7,141 nt of DNA from Nocardioidaceae bacterium (GCA_013696015.1 JACCZI010000126.1:1-7141), one strand, 5' to 3'. Positions 1-5,963 are shown, numbered from the stretch's first letter. Numbers and translations are program-made. The notes: generated by a model from the letters alone, not told the origin.

Positions 1-1356
1 GTGGCTGAGCTGCTGAAGCTGGCGGAAGGTGTCCTCGCGCGCGCGGCTCCGGGTGAGGAGCTCGAGGCGTACGCCGTGCACCGGACCGTGACCACGGTCC
101 AGGCCGGAACGGGCGGGGTGATCCGGCACGTGGGCCGGGCGGAGACACGCGGCGTCGGCGTACGCCTGCTGACGAATGCGCGGATGGGATACGCGTCGAC
201 CGCCGACGTGTCCAGCGACGGACTCACCACCACCGTGATCCGTGCCCGTCAGAACGCCACCGCAGGTGACCCTGATGAGGCAGTTGCGCTGCCCACCCCG
301 GAGCCCGTGAGCGCGACCACAGTGCTATGGGACAAGGCGTTGCAGCGGACATCCCTGGAGACCAAGATCGGACTCGCCACCCATCTTGCTCGCCGGGTGG
401 TCGGCATCCACTCCCAGATCAGGTCCATCGACACCGCGGAGTACTACGACGAACAGGTACTCACGGCCGTCGCTTCTACCTGCGGGGTCCGGTCCGAGGA
501 CCGGCAGGGGTTCGCCGAGCTGTCCACGGACGCGATCGGTCAGGCGGCGGGTGGGAACGTCGCGGACTACAGCTACTGGTGCGGTCGGGATCCGACCTCG
601 GTTGACGTCGACTCCCTTGCCCAAGAGGCGGTGTCGCGGACCGGCCGGCTGATGGGACAGCTGGGCGAGCGACGACCGACTGACGCGGCGGTGGTCTTGG
701 ACCGGGCGGTCGTCGGTGTCCTGCTGGCAGCGGTCGGCAGGGCGTGCAGCGGCGGGGCACTCTCGTCGGGCCGCAGCGCGTTCGCCGGGCTGCACGGGTC
801 GCTCGTGGCGGCTTCCGAGGTGGACCTGGCGGATGACGGACTATGCCCGGCCGCTCCTGCGGCGGCACTCGTCGACGGCGAGGGTGTGCCGCGGCGACGT
901 ACGGACCTGATCCGGGCCGGCGTGCTGGTAGGCGCTCTACACAGCGTGACAACGGCACGCGCGATCGGCGGCAACGCCCGAACCACGGGGAACGCCCGCC
1001 GGATGACACACAAGTCCCCGCCCCGGGCGGCACCGGCGGCCCTCGTGCTGCGGCCCACCTGTTCGTTGCAGGAGCTGCTAGCCGTTGCTGGTGAGGCGAC
1101 CTATCTGCAACAGGTCAGCGGCAGTCACTCCGGCATCAGCTCGATCACCGGTCGGGTCAACGTCGGCGGCATCGGCTTCCTGCTACACGACGGCCAGCCG
1201 AGCAGTCGACTGGCGACCATCTCGGTGGCCACCTCACTGCAGGCGTTTCTCTCGTCGATCCTCATGGTCGCCGACGACGTGCAGGCCGTCCCCGGCTCGC
1301 CCGTCGTCGCCTCGACCGTGCTGTGTGCACCGAGCTGGCTGGCTTCAGCACCCTAG
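1..1356 (+). CDS. tldE: TldE/PmbA-family peptidase partner protein (TldD/TldE complex)
   Basis: In characterised bacteria, TldE (PmbA) forms a cytoplasmic heterodimer with TldD that degrades unfolded small proteins and removes leaders from peptides such as microcin B17; TldD carries the HExxxH zinc site and TldE does not. The 451-residue product matches the TldE/PmbA plan. The N-terminal part has the conserved block around residues 45-68 (RAETRGVGVRLL then GYASTAD). The C-terminal part has GVLVGALHSVTTAR (307-320), the TGNARR segment (329-334) followed by SPPR, and a glycine-rich SGSHSGISSITGRVNVGG stretch (373-390). No HExxxH is present, as expected for TldE. The GTG at base 1 fits a family start, but no upstream sequence is visible, so a few residues could be missing. 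Its partner tldD would be expected just upstream. The gene converges on the small peptide gene at 1417-1524 and shares a terminator with it. The family call is confident; the substrate is unknown. Confidence 0.88.
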   Translation: MAELLKLAEGVLARAAPGEELEAYAVHRTVTTVQAGTGGVIRHVGRAETRGVGVRLLTNARMGYASTADVSSDGLTTTVIRARQNATAGDPDEAVALPTPEPVSATTVLWDKALQRTSLETKIGLATHLARRVVGIHSQIRSIDTAEYYDEQVLTAVASTCGVRSEDRQGFAELSTDAIGQAAGGNVADYSYWCGRDPTSVDVDSLAQEAVSRTGRLMGQLGERRPTDAAVVLDRAVVGVLLAAVGRACSGGALSSGRSAFAGLHGSLVAASEVDLADDGLCPAAPAAALVDGEGVPRRRTDLIRAGVLVGALHSVTTARAIGGNARTTGNARRMTHKSPPRAAPAALVLRPTCSLQELLAVAGEATYLQQVSGSHSGISSITGRVNVGGIGFLLHDGQPSSRLATISVATSLQAFLSSILMVADDVQAVPGSPVVASTVLCAPSWLASAP

Positions 1357-1359
1357 AAT

Positions 1360-1401
1360 CTGGTGAGGACCGCCCCCAGACTTCGGGGCGGCCCTCACCA
1401 G
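1360..1401. terminator. Bidirectional hairpin terminator between convergent genes
   Basis: CTGGTGAGG (1360-1368) pairs with CCTCACCAG (1393-1401), and CCGCCCC (1370-1376) pairs with GGGGCGG (1385-1391). There is one A/C mismatch (1369/1392) and an 8-base loop (1377-1384). The stem begins 3 bases after the TldE stop and 15 bases past the stop of the opposite-strand peptide gene, so it can serve both. Neither side has a true T-run, which is common for terminators in GC-rich actinobacteria. Confidence 0.8.
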
Positions 1402-1416
1402 GCGGCGCATTGCAGT

Positions 1417-1524
1417 TCAGACCTTGTCGGCCTCTGAACCCTCGGCGTCCGCACCCGGCCGCTGGTGCACCCGGTGACCCTCAGCGTCTTCCTGTGGGTC
1501 GATGTTGCTCTGTTGCTCGGTCAT
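1417..1524 (-). CDS. Small acidic peptide A (35 aa), possible precursor peptide
   Basis: The product is 35 residues, acidic and hydrophilic, with no membrane segment or cysteine. It begins MTEQQSNIDPQEDAEGHR, and the remaining 17 residues are rich in Ala, Gly, Glu and Asp and end in ADKV. An exact GAGGAG ribosome binding site lies 5 bases before the ATG, and a terminator hairpin lies 15 bases after the stop, so this is a well-framed gene despite its size. The first 18 residues align without gaps to the 64-aa peptide encoded at 3372-3566 (M-T-acidic, D9-P10, D13, G16-H17-R18). It follows the MFS transporter gene on the same strand by 104 bases and may have its own promoter in that gap. I do not recognise a named family. 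A RiPP-like precursor or a small regulatory protein are both possible; the first is inferred from leader sharing, the exporter and the nearby TldE. Confidence 0.72.
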   Translation of the reverse strand: MTEQQSNIDPQEDAEGHRVHQRPGADAEGSEADKV

Positions 1525-1529
1525 GACTT

Positions 1530-1535
1530 CTCCTC
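1530..1535 (-). promoter_or_regulatory. Ribosome binding site of peptide A
   Basis: GAGGAG on the minus strand, 5 bases before the ATG at 1524. It is the main evidence that this very short frame is translated. The spacing is identical to that at the peptide B gene. Confidence 0.75.
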
Positions 1536-1611
1536 AACTGGTGGGTCCGGTTGCTTCCGGTCAGTCATCAGCATGCCGCCGCGTCGTCGCCCGTTCCGTC
1601 GTCTGGCTGAC

Positions 1612-1617
1612 ATTATC
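1612..1617 (-). promoter_or_regulatory. Possible -10 box of a separate promoter for peptide A
   Basis: GATAAT on the minus strand lies in an AT-rich pocket (about 1612-1630, including a seven-base A run on this strand) that stands out from the GC-rich surroundings. It is 11 bases past the transporter stop codon. It would give peptide A a leader of about 80 bases. No good -35 hexamer is visible at 16-18 bases, so this is tentative. Confidence 0.33.
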
Positions 1618-1628
1618 CAAACTTTTTT

Positions 1629-3326
1629 TCAGCCACTCTCGGGCCGATCCGCGTGGTGTACCGCAGCCAGCGACGGATGCGTCCGCCGCAACCTGGCCGA
1701 CGCGCCTTCGAGCAACGCGACCGACGGAGTCGCCTCGGTCAGCGCGTCGACGAAGTCAGGGCCCCCGACCCGAAGCAGCCGCGAACGTTCGACACCCGTC
1801 ACAGTGGCCGTTCGCGGGATGCGCTCGATCAGCCCGATCTCGCCGAAGTACTGCCCGGCCCGCAGTTCGCCAAGCGCCTGCTCCGCTGCCCCCTCGCCAC
1901 GAGCCGAGACAGCCAGCCGACCTTCGACGATCACAAAGAACGCGTCGGCTTCCTCCCCCTCACGTACCACCGCTTCGCCCGCCGCAACGTCGGCGTAGGT
2001 TGCGGCCCCCGCCAGCTGCTCAAGAGCCCCGGGCGAGATTGCGGCGAACAGGTCACATTGCTCCAACAGGTCCACCCGTGGCGCCAGCTCCGCCCGTCGG
2101 CCGATCGCCTCCCGATCCATCGACCGCAGGGCGGGGATTCCGAGCAGGCATAGCGCGGGTATCACCGCCCCCGAGAGCCACAGCGTGGTGTCCAGCCCGA
2201 ACCCATTGATCGCCAACGGCGTGACGTACGCACCTAGGACGATCGCGCCGAGAACCAGCGCGCCGAACGCTCCAAACACTCTCCCCATCTGGTCACTCGG
2301 GAGGGCACGCTGCAGCGCGGTCAGCGCCATCACGTCGACGACCAGCGTCCCTGCGCCGCGGACCACCTCGACGGCGAAGCCGACAGCCGGGCTCGAGGTC
2401 GTCAAGAAGAGCAGTGTCGGAACGCAGTAGAGCGCCATCCCCAGCAGGATCACCGGACCCAACCGAGGCAGTCGTTCGATCCGGGTGACGAGCCCCGCGA
2501 TGAGCACTCCCCCGACGCCGAGCCCCATGAGCAGATACCCATATCCCTCGGCACCGGTGCCGAGGACATCTCTGGAAACGATAACGAACTGCACTGTGTC
2601 GACGCCGAAGATGAAGCTGGCGACGACGCTGTACGCGACGAGGACCGCTGCGGTTTGCGACGATGTGATCGCCTTGACACCCACCAGCATCTGCCGGAAC
2701 GGTCCGGCCTCCCCGCCCTCGGTGACGTCCACTGGCTTACTGCGCGTGTGGATCCGCTGGACGATCACCGCGGACGCCAAGAAGCTGGCCGCGTTCACCA
2801 GCATGGCGACGTACACCGGACCGACCAGCAGCAGCACCGCCCCCAGTGCCGGGCCGGCGATGACGACAACGTTGTCCAGGGTGTTGCGCAGAGCATTCGC
2901 AGAACCGAGGTCGCGTTCACCCACCAGCTGCGGTGTGAAGGCAGTCGCCGCCGGCTCGTAAACGGTGCCCATCACTGACGTGAGCGCCGCGGTAAAAATG
3001 GCCAGCGCCACCGGCGCATGGAGGGCGGTCTGCAACGCCAGACCCAGCATGACCACCGTCGACGCCAGATCCAAGACGACCATCAAGCGAACGCGCTCGA
3101 ACCGCTCCGCGATCACCCCCGCGTACGCGCTGAAAAGTAGTGCAGGGACAAACCGGCCGATGGTCGCTGCACCGACCCACGCAGCCGAACCAGTCTCCTG
3201 AAAGATCCACACTGTCAGCGCGACGTTGTAGGCCCACGAACAGGCCACGGACACCGCCGTTGCCTCCATGAGAAGGCGAAAGTCTCGGTGGCGCAGGCTT
3301 GTCAGAAGGCCAGGAGTTGCGCTCAT
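1629..3326 (-). CDS. MFS exporter fused to a C-terminal cyclic-nucleotide-binding domain
   Basis: The 565-residue protein is a 12-helix major facilitator of the MFS_3/EntS-like exporter type (about residues 10-400). It begins with the typical LRHRDFRLL block before helix 1 and carries a cytoplasmic loop near 190-215. After a linker (400-420) comes a CRP-type cyclic-nucleotide-binding domain (about 425-545). Its phosphate-binding cassette, GQYFGEIGLIERIPRTATV (491-509), has the ribose-contacting Glu496 and phosphate-contacting Arg505 in place, so cAMP or cGMP binding is likely. Such fusions are known in actinobacteria; the domain should sit in the cytoplasm and could gate transport. No DNA-binding domain follows. 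The ATG at 3326 is chosen because family homology starts there; the ribosome binding site is weak. The peptide B stop is only 45 bases upstream, suggesting co-transcription and possible translational coupling. The cargo is unknown; the flanking peptides are the obvious candidates. Confidence 0.9.
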   Translation of the reverse strand: MSATPGLLTSLRHRDFRLLMEATAVSVACSWAYNVALTVWIFQETGSAAWVGAATIGRFVPALLFSAYAGVIAERFERVRLMVVLDLASTVVMLGLALQTALHAPVALAIFTAALTSVMGTVYEPAATAFTPQLVGERDLGSANALRNTLDNVVVIAGPALGAVLLLVGPVYVAMLVNAASFLASAVIVQRIHTRSKPVDVTEGGEAGPFRQMLVGVKAITSSQTAAVLVAYSVVASFIFGVDTVQFVIVSRDVLGTGAEGYGYLLMGLGVGGVLIAGLVTRIERLPRLGPVILLGMALYCVPTLLFLTTSSPAVGFAVEVVRGAGTLVVDVMALTALQRALPSDQMGRVFGAFGALVLGAIVLGAYVTPLAINGFGLDTTLWLSGAVIPALCLLGIPALRSMDREAIGRRAELAPRVDLLEQCDLFAAISPGALEQLAGAATYADVAAGEAVVREGEEADAFFVIVEGRLAVSARGEGAAEQALGELRAGQYFGEIGLIERIPRTATVTGVERSRLLRVGGPDFVDALTEATPSVALLEGASARLRRTHPSLAAVHHADRPESG

Positions 3327-3371
3327 GGCAGGGCGACTGCGCTACCGGCCACCAGAAGCAGCGGCAGCGGG

Positions 3372-3566
3372 TCAGCGCTGCGGTGCATCGGGAGGCCGCG
3401 TGGGGTACGGGTCGTCCACGGTGCCGTCGGCGGTTAGGAACTGGCCGAAGCGGCCGTGACCTTCGACGTCGACTGCGTCGTCGGCTGACTCAGTGTCCGC
3501 ATGCCCACCACTGCGGTGGCCCCCCACGTCGGCGTCAGGGTCGGCGTCGTAGGGCTTGTCGGTCAT
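3372..3566 (-). CDS. Small acidic peptide B (64 aa), possible precursor peptide
   Basis: The product is a 64-residue acidic peptide without cysteines or membrane segments. It begins MTDKPYDADPDADVGGHR and contains a second copy of the motif, DVEGHGRFG, at residues 33-41. The Asp-x-x-Gly-His motif therefore occurs at 13-17 and 33-37, with a further GGH at 20-22. The tail (51-64) is proline-rich: DDPYPTRPPDAPQR. AAGGAG lies 5 bases before the ATG, matching the spacing at peptide A. It is the first gene of a minus-strand run with the MFS exporter, whose start is 45 bases past this stop, and is divergent from the MBL-fold gene. Residues 1-18 align without gaps to peptide A. I do not recognise a named family. 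A precursor with one or more cores, or a small histidine-containing metal-binding or regulatory protein, are the options. Confidence 0.75.
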   Translation of the reverse strand: MTDKPYDADPDADVGGHRSGGHADTESADDAVDVEGHGRFGQFLTADGTVDDPYPTRPPDAPQR

Positions 3567-3571
3567 GAGGT

Positions 3572-3577
3572 CTCCTT
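3572..3577 (-). promoter_or_regulatory. Ribosome binding site of peptide B
   Basis: AAGGAG on the minus strand, 5 bases before the ATG at 3566. It supports the short frame as a real gene. Confidence 0.75.
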
Positions 3578-3587
3578 AGTCGCTGCG

Positions 3588-3593
3588 ACCCTA
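3588..3593 (-). promoter_or_regulatory. Probable -10 box of the peptide B - exporter operon
   Basis: TAGGGT on the minus strand fits the actinobacterial TAnnnT -10 pattern. It predicts transcription starting near 3580, with a short leader holding the ribosome binding site. No convincing -35 element is seen 16-18 bases upstream. Confidence 0.4.
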
Positions 3594-3594
3594 G

Positions 3595-3608
3595 TGATCG
3601 CTGGATCA
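3595..3608. promoter_or_regulatory. Inverted repeat next to the -10 box, possible operator
   Basis: TGATC (3595-3599) and GATCA (3604-3608) form a perfect 5-base inverted repeat with a 4-base centre. It sits directly upstream of the proposed -10 box of the peptide B operon, where a bound regulator would block or assist polymerase. The half-sites are short and chance is possible. Confidence 0.28.
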
Positions 3609-3705
3609 GCATCGTCCCGCTCGCCACGTCGTACCGTCGCCGACCTAACAGAATGCCGACAGCGAGTCAGACGTGTCCAGCGTCGAACTTGTCATCTCGC
3701 CGGCC

Positions 3706-3711
3706 TAGGCT
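3706..3711 (+). promoter_or_regulatory. -10 box of a probable leaderless promoter for the MBL-fold gene
   Basis: TAGGCT lies 8 bases before the A of the ATG at 3720, so transcription would begin at or within a base or two of the start codon. There is no ribosome binding site before this ATG. Both facts point to a leaderless mRNA, which is common in actinobacteria. Confidence 0.5.
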
Positions 3712-3719
3712 GTCGATCC

Positions 3720-4547
3720 ATGCAGATCGTCCTGCATGGGGCCCGTGGCTCGACCGCCGCCCCAGGCGCCGACTTCCTGCGCGTAGGAGGCAACACCTCC
3801 TGCGTCGCCATCACGCCACAGGGCTACGAGGCACCCACGCTGCTCTTGGATGCTGGAAGCGGGCTGTCGTCAGTCAGCCGCGTGCTCGACGGTGCCGCCT
3901 ACCGCGGTGACATCCTGCTGACCCACCTGCACTGGGACCACGTCCAGGGACTGCCGTTCTTCCGTGCGGGTGACCGCGATGACGCCGAGGTCAGGCTGAT
4001 GCTTCCCGCCCAGTGCGAAGCGTCACCCGACCGTCCCGGCTCGGCCGCCGAGCTCCTTGCCCGCGCGATGTCACCGCCACACTTCCCGATTGGGCCCGAC
4101 GGCCTACGCGGCAACTGGACCTTCGACGCCATCGATGCAGGCAGCTTCACCGCCGGTGGTTGCACGGTCACGGCAGTGGAGGTGCCGCACAAGGGCGGCC
4201 GCACCTTCGGCTTTCGCATCGAGGCCGACGGCGCGAGCCTGGCGTACCTCCCGGACCACCACCCCGCGCTCAGCTATGCCCCTGGCCTCAAGCTGGCGCA
4301 AGGCGTCGACGTGCTGTGCCACGGTGGGATGTTCGCAGACTCCGAGCGCGCTATCGCCCACGCGTACGGCCATGCCACCCTCGGCGAAACCCACCGCCTG
4401 GCGCGGGAGGCCGGCGTCGGCCGACTGGTTCTCATCCACCACGCGCCCTCGCGTACCGACGACGAGGTTGATGCCCTTGCGCGACAACTCCCCACGGATC
4501 AGCTGCCGGTTGAGATCGGCCGCGAAGGTGATGTCGTTCTTGGGTGA
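3720..4547 (+). CDS. MBL-fold metallo-hydrolase (RNase Z / phosphodiesterase-like)
   Basis: The 275-residue protein has the metallo-beta-lactamase fold. The metal-binding signature THLHWDHVQG (68-77) supplies His69, His71, Asp73 and His74. Further likely ligands are His157 (VEVPHKGG), Asp179 (YLPDHHP) and the His240-His241 pair near the end (LIHHAP). The N-terminus, with GARGSTAAPG (7-16) and RVGGNTSCV (21-29), is typical of a group of MBL hydrolases distantly related to RNase Z and phosphodiesterases, rather than of antibiotic-hydrolysing enzymes. The start at 3720 is preferred over a longer frame from 3501, because the family sequence begins here and the extension would overlap the opposite-strand peptide gene and its promoter. 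It lacks a signal peptide, so it should act in the cytoplasm. It converges on the cyclic-nucleotide-binding gene, with 20 bases between stops. With a cyclase and two cyclic-nucleotide sensors nearby, a cyclic-nucleotide phosphodiesterase role is an attractive inference, but the substrate is not proven. Confidence 0.88.
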   Translation: MQIVLHGARGSTAAPGADFLRVGGNTSCVAITPQGYEAPTLLLDAGSGLSSVSRVLDGAAYRGDILLTHLHWDHVQGLPFFRAGDRDDAEVRLMLPAQCEASPDRPGSAAELLARAMSPPHFPIGPDGLRGNWTFDAIDAGSFTAGGCTVTAVEVPHKGGRTFGFRIEADGASLAYLPDHHPALSYAPGLKLAQGVDVLCHGGMFADSERAIAHAYGHATLGETHRLAREAGVGRLVLIHHAPSRTDDEVDALARQLPTDQLPVEIGREGDVVLG

Positions 4548-4567
4548 GCTGGAAATTCCGCCGCGCG

Positions 4568-4996
4568 TCAAGCCATGGCAGATCGAGCTGCCTCGCACTC
4601 GCGTAGCCGGCCACAAACATTGACCAACAACGTGTGGGCCACGTCGGGATGGGTCTTGATTACCTGGGTGAACTCGAATCTGTCGATGGCGTATGTCTTC
4701 ATCCCCTGATCGCCGGCTCGTACCGTGGCCGACCGGGGCTTCCCGTCGATCAGCGATATCTCACCGAAGTAGTCTCCGGGCCGCAGCTCACCCCGCGGTG
4801 ATCCGCCCACCGTCACCTCGGCACTGCCGTCCATGACGTAGTGGAAGGCAGCGGCACCGAGACCCTCAACGGCGACTTCCCTGCCCGGCTTGTGGTCTAC
4901 CTCGCGACCGCCGTCGACTAATTGCTTCAGCACTCGCGTTGGGCAGCCAGCGAACAACCGCACCTCTCCGAGCCGGGTTGCAATGTCGTCGCCCAT
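4568..4996 (-). CDS. Stand-alone cyclic-nucleotide-binding domain protein
   Basis: The 142-residue protein is one CRP-type cyclic-nucleotide-binding domain and nothing else. The phosphate-binding cassette GDYFGEISLIDGKPRSATV (74-92) retains Glu79 and Arg88, which contact the ribose and the cyclic phosphate. The N-terminal LGEVRLFAGCPTRVLKQL block (9-26) is the usual entry helix, and the C-terminal helix ends the protein with no helix-turn-helix, membrane or kinase part. It therefore cannot be a CRP-like DNA-binding regulator by itself and probably acts by binding a partner. A strong AGGAGGT ribosome binding site precedes the ATG by 6 bases. The cassette closely resembles the one in the MFS fusion at 1629-3326, so both may read the same signal. 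It is divergent from the cyclase pseudogene and the intact cyclase and convergent with the MBL-fold gene. Confidence 0.9.
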   Translation of the reverse strand: MGDDIATRLGEVRLFAGCPTRVLKQLVDGGREVDHKPGREVAVEGLGAAAFHYVMDGSAEVTVGGSPRGELRPGDYFGEISLIDGKPRSATVRAGDQGMKTYAIDRFEFTQVIKTHPDVAHTLLVNVCGRLRECEAARSAMA

Positions 4997-5002
4997 TTGG
5001 CC

Positions 5003-5009
5003 ACCTCCT
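5003..5009 (-). promoter_or_regulatory. Strong ribosome binding site of the cyclic-nucleotide-binding protein
   Basis: AGGAGGT on the minus strand, 6 bases before the ATG at 4996, a near-perfect anti-16S match that fixes the start. Confidence 0.8.
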
Positions 5010-5021
5010 GCGGGTCAGCTC

Positions 5022-5027
5022 ACCTTA
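5022..5027 (-). promoter_or_regulatory. Possible -10 box for the cyclic-nucleotide-binding protein gene
   Basis: TAAGGT on the minus strand fits TAnnnT. It would start the transcript near 5015, leaving a leader of about 20 bases containing the ribosome binding site. No clear -35 hexamer is seen at the usual distance. Confidence 0.4.
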
Positions 5028-5190
5028 GAGGGCAGGTTGCTCAACCGCCAGGGACCGGCGCTCCTAGACCCTCTACCGCTGGGACACTTGACCACCGACA
5101 CGAACTGAGGAATGGAATCGGGGCTCCCCCGGCGCGCACGAGGTCATTCCCCAGCAACGGCAGCATCGGTCACATCCGGCTTGGCGCGGC

Positions 5191-5221
5191 TAAGGTGTGC
5201 CCAGCCCTGACGGCGGGAGGT
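5191..5221 (+). promoter_or_regulatory. Remaining promoter -10 box and ribosome binding site of the cyclase pseudogene
   Basis: TAAGGT (5191-5196) matches the -10 hexamer proposed for the opposite-strand gene, and GGGAGGT (5215-5221) lies 5 bases before the GTG at 5227. The expression signals look intact although the gene behind them is broken, so the remnant may still be transcribed and could feed transcription into the intact cyclase downstream. Confidence 0.42.
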
Positions 5222-5226
5222 GGGTC

Positions 5227-5910
5227 GTGCGCGGGTCCTGCGGCAGCAATAACGCTGCTGATAACAGTTTCTGTGACGAGTGCGTCTCACCTCTCGTGGC
5301 CGCCTGTCCGACTTGTGGTTCCCCTGGCAAGGAAGGCAAGCGCTTCTGCGGTAAGTGGGGGGCGCCACTGACCTCCATGGCACCAGCCCTTGCCTCGACA
5401 CCTCCTGCGACGGCATCCGAGCGAACCGCCGACGACACTGCCTCCGCCGCCCACGAGCTGCGCTGAGTGTCGATTGTGTTCTCGATCTGGCGGGCTTCAC
5501 CGCATGGTCTGAGACCAAGGACGCCGAAGATGTCCGTGATCTGTTGTCGGGTTACTTCGACGTCGCCAGTGAGGGTGACGCCGAGGGCTCGGTGCGCGCC
5601 GCCTCGAAGCTGGTCGAGGCTGTGACCGCTCACGGCGAGCAGGTCGGTGTAGGTGGCTTGCAGGCAAGACCGGGCGTCTCGACTGGTCAGGTGGCCTCGT
5701 GGACGAACCCGGGTAAGGGACTGGTCACCGAGGACCGGGTCAACGCCGCAGCCCGAGTGCAGACTGCCGCCAAGCCAGGCGCACTGCTCGCGGGAGTGCC
5801 ACCCGGACTGCCTCCCAGGCGGCGATCGCGTACGCGGCGGCCACCGAGCACCAGGTCAAGGGCAAGTCGCGGTCGCTCCGGTTGTCCCGCGCAACGGTCG
5901 CCACCTTCAC
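5227..5910 (+). pseudogene. Decayed zinc-ribbon class III adenylate cyclase
   Basis: This stretch is a broken paralogue of the cyclase gene at 5989. The zinc-ribbon region (CGSNN...FCDEC...CPTCG...FCGKWG) has lost two cysteines: the first is Arg, and the last is Trp where the intact copy has Cys. The Trp codon before the catalytic domain is changed to TGA (5464-5466). A one-base loss near 5482 moves the frame; the sequence then reads LDLAGFTAWSE, keeping the first metal Asp. After GYFDVAS (ending about 5570), about 28 residues are missing, including the segment that holds the substrate Lys and second metal Asp (EKFIGDAV in the intact copy). The frame then reads KGLVTEDRVNAAARVQ and shifts again near 5792, after which SATRTASQ...HQVKGKSRSLRL continues the match. 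No ATPase part remains. Several independent lesions rule out one sequencing error or programmed frameshifting. Confidence 0.85.
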
Positions 5911-5933
5911 CCCGACTGGGTGCTCAACTCGAG

Positions 5934-5963
5934 TTGGACAAGATCCAAACAGCCGCGAACTTT
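5934..5963 (+). promoter_or_regulatory. Possible promoter of the intact cyclase gene
   Basis: TTGGAC (5934-5939) resembles a -35 box and AACTTT (5958-5963), 18 bases on, is a weak -10 candidate. The region is AT-richer than its surroundings. A ribosome binding site GAAGG (5979-5983) follows, 5 bases before the GTG at 5989. Confidence 0.28.

Noticed and set aside
1502..2209. Long + strand frames opposite the MFS exporter gene (also around 2485-2961)
   Set aside because: They are Arg/Pro/Ser-rich shadows typical of GC-rich DNA; the minus strand encodes a clear MFS-cNMP fusion.
3501..3719. 73-residue N-terminal extension of the MBL-fold frame
   Set aside because: It overlaps the opposite-strand peptide B gene and its promoter, has no family similarity, and a -10 box sits just before the ATG at 3720.
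5112..5210. Short frame of 32 residues on the + strand between the sensor gene and the cyclase pseudogene
   Set aside because: The GAGGA stretch touches the ATG with no spacing, it overlaps the promoter of the pseudogene, and the product has no resemblance to peptides A or B.
5271..5290. CRP-like half-sites (TGTGA ... TCTCA)
   Set aside because: Arm spacing is wrong (8 bases instead of 6) and the site lies inside the zinc-ribbon coding remnant.
5464..5800. Programmed frameshifting or stop readthrough in the first cyclase copy
   Set aside because: The stop, two frame changes, lost cysteines and missing catalytic segment together mean decay; restoring the frame would still give an inactive enzyme.
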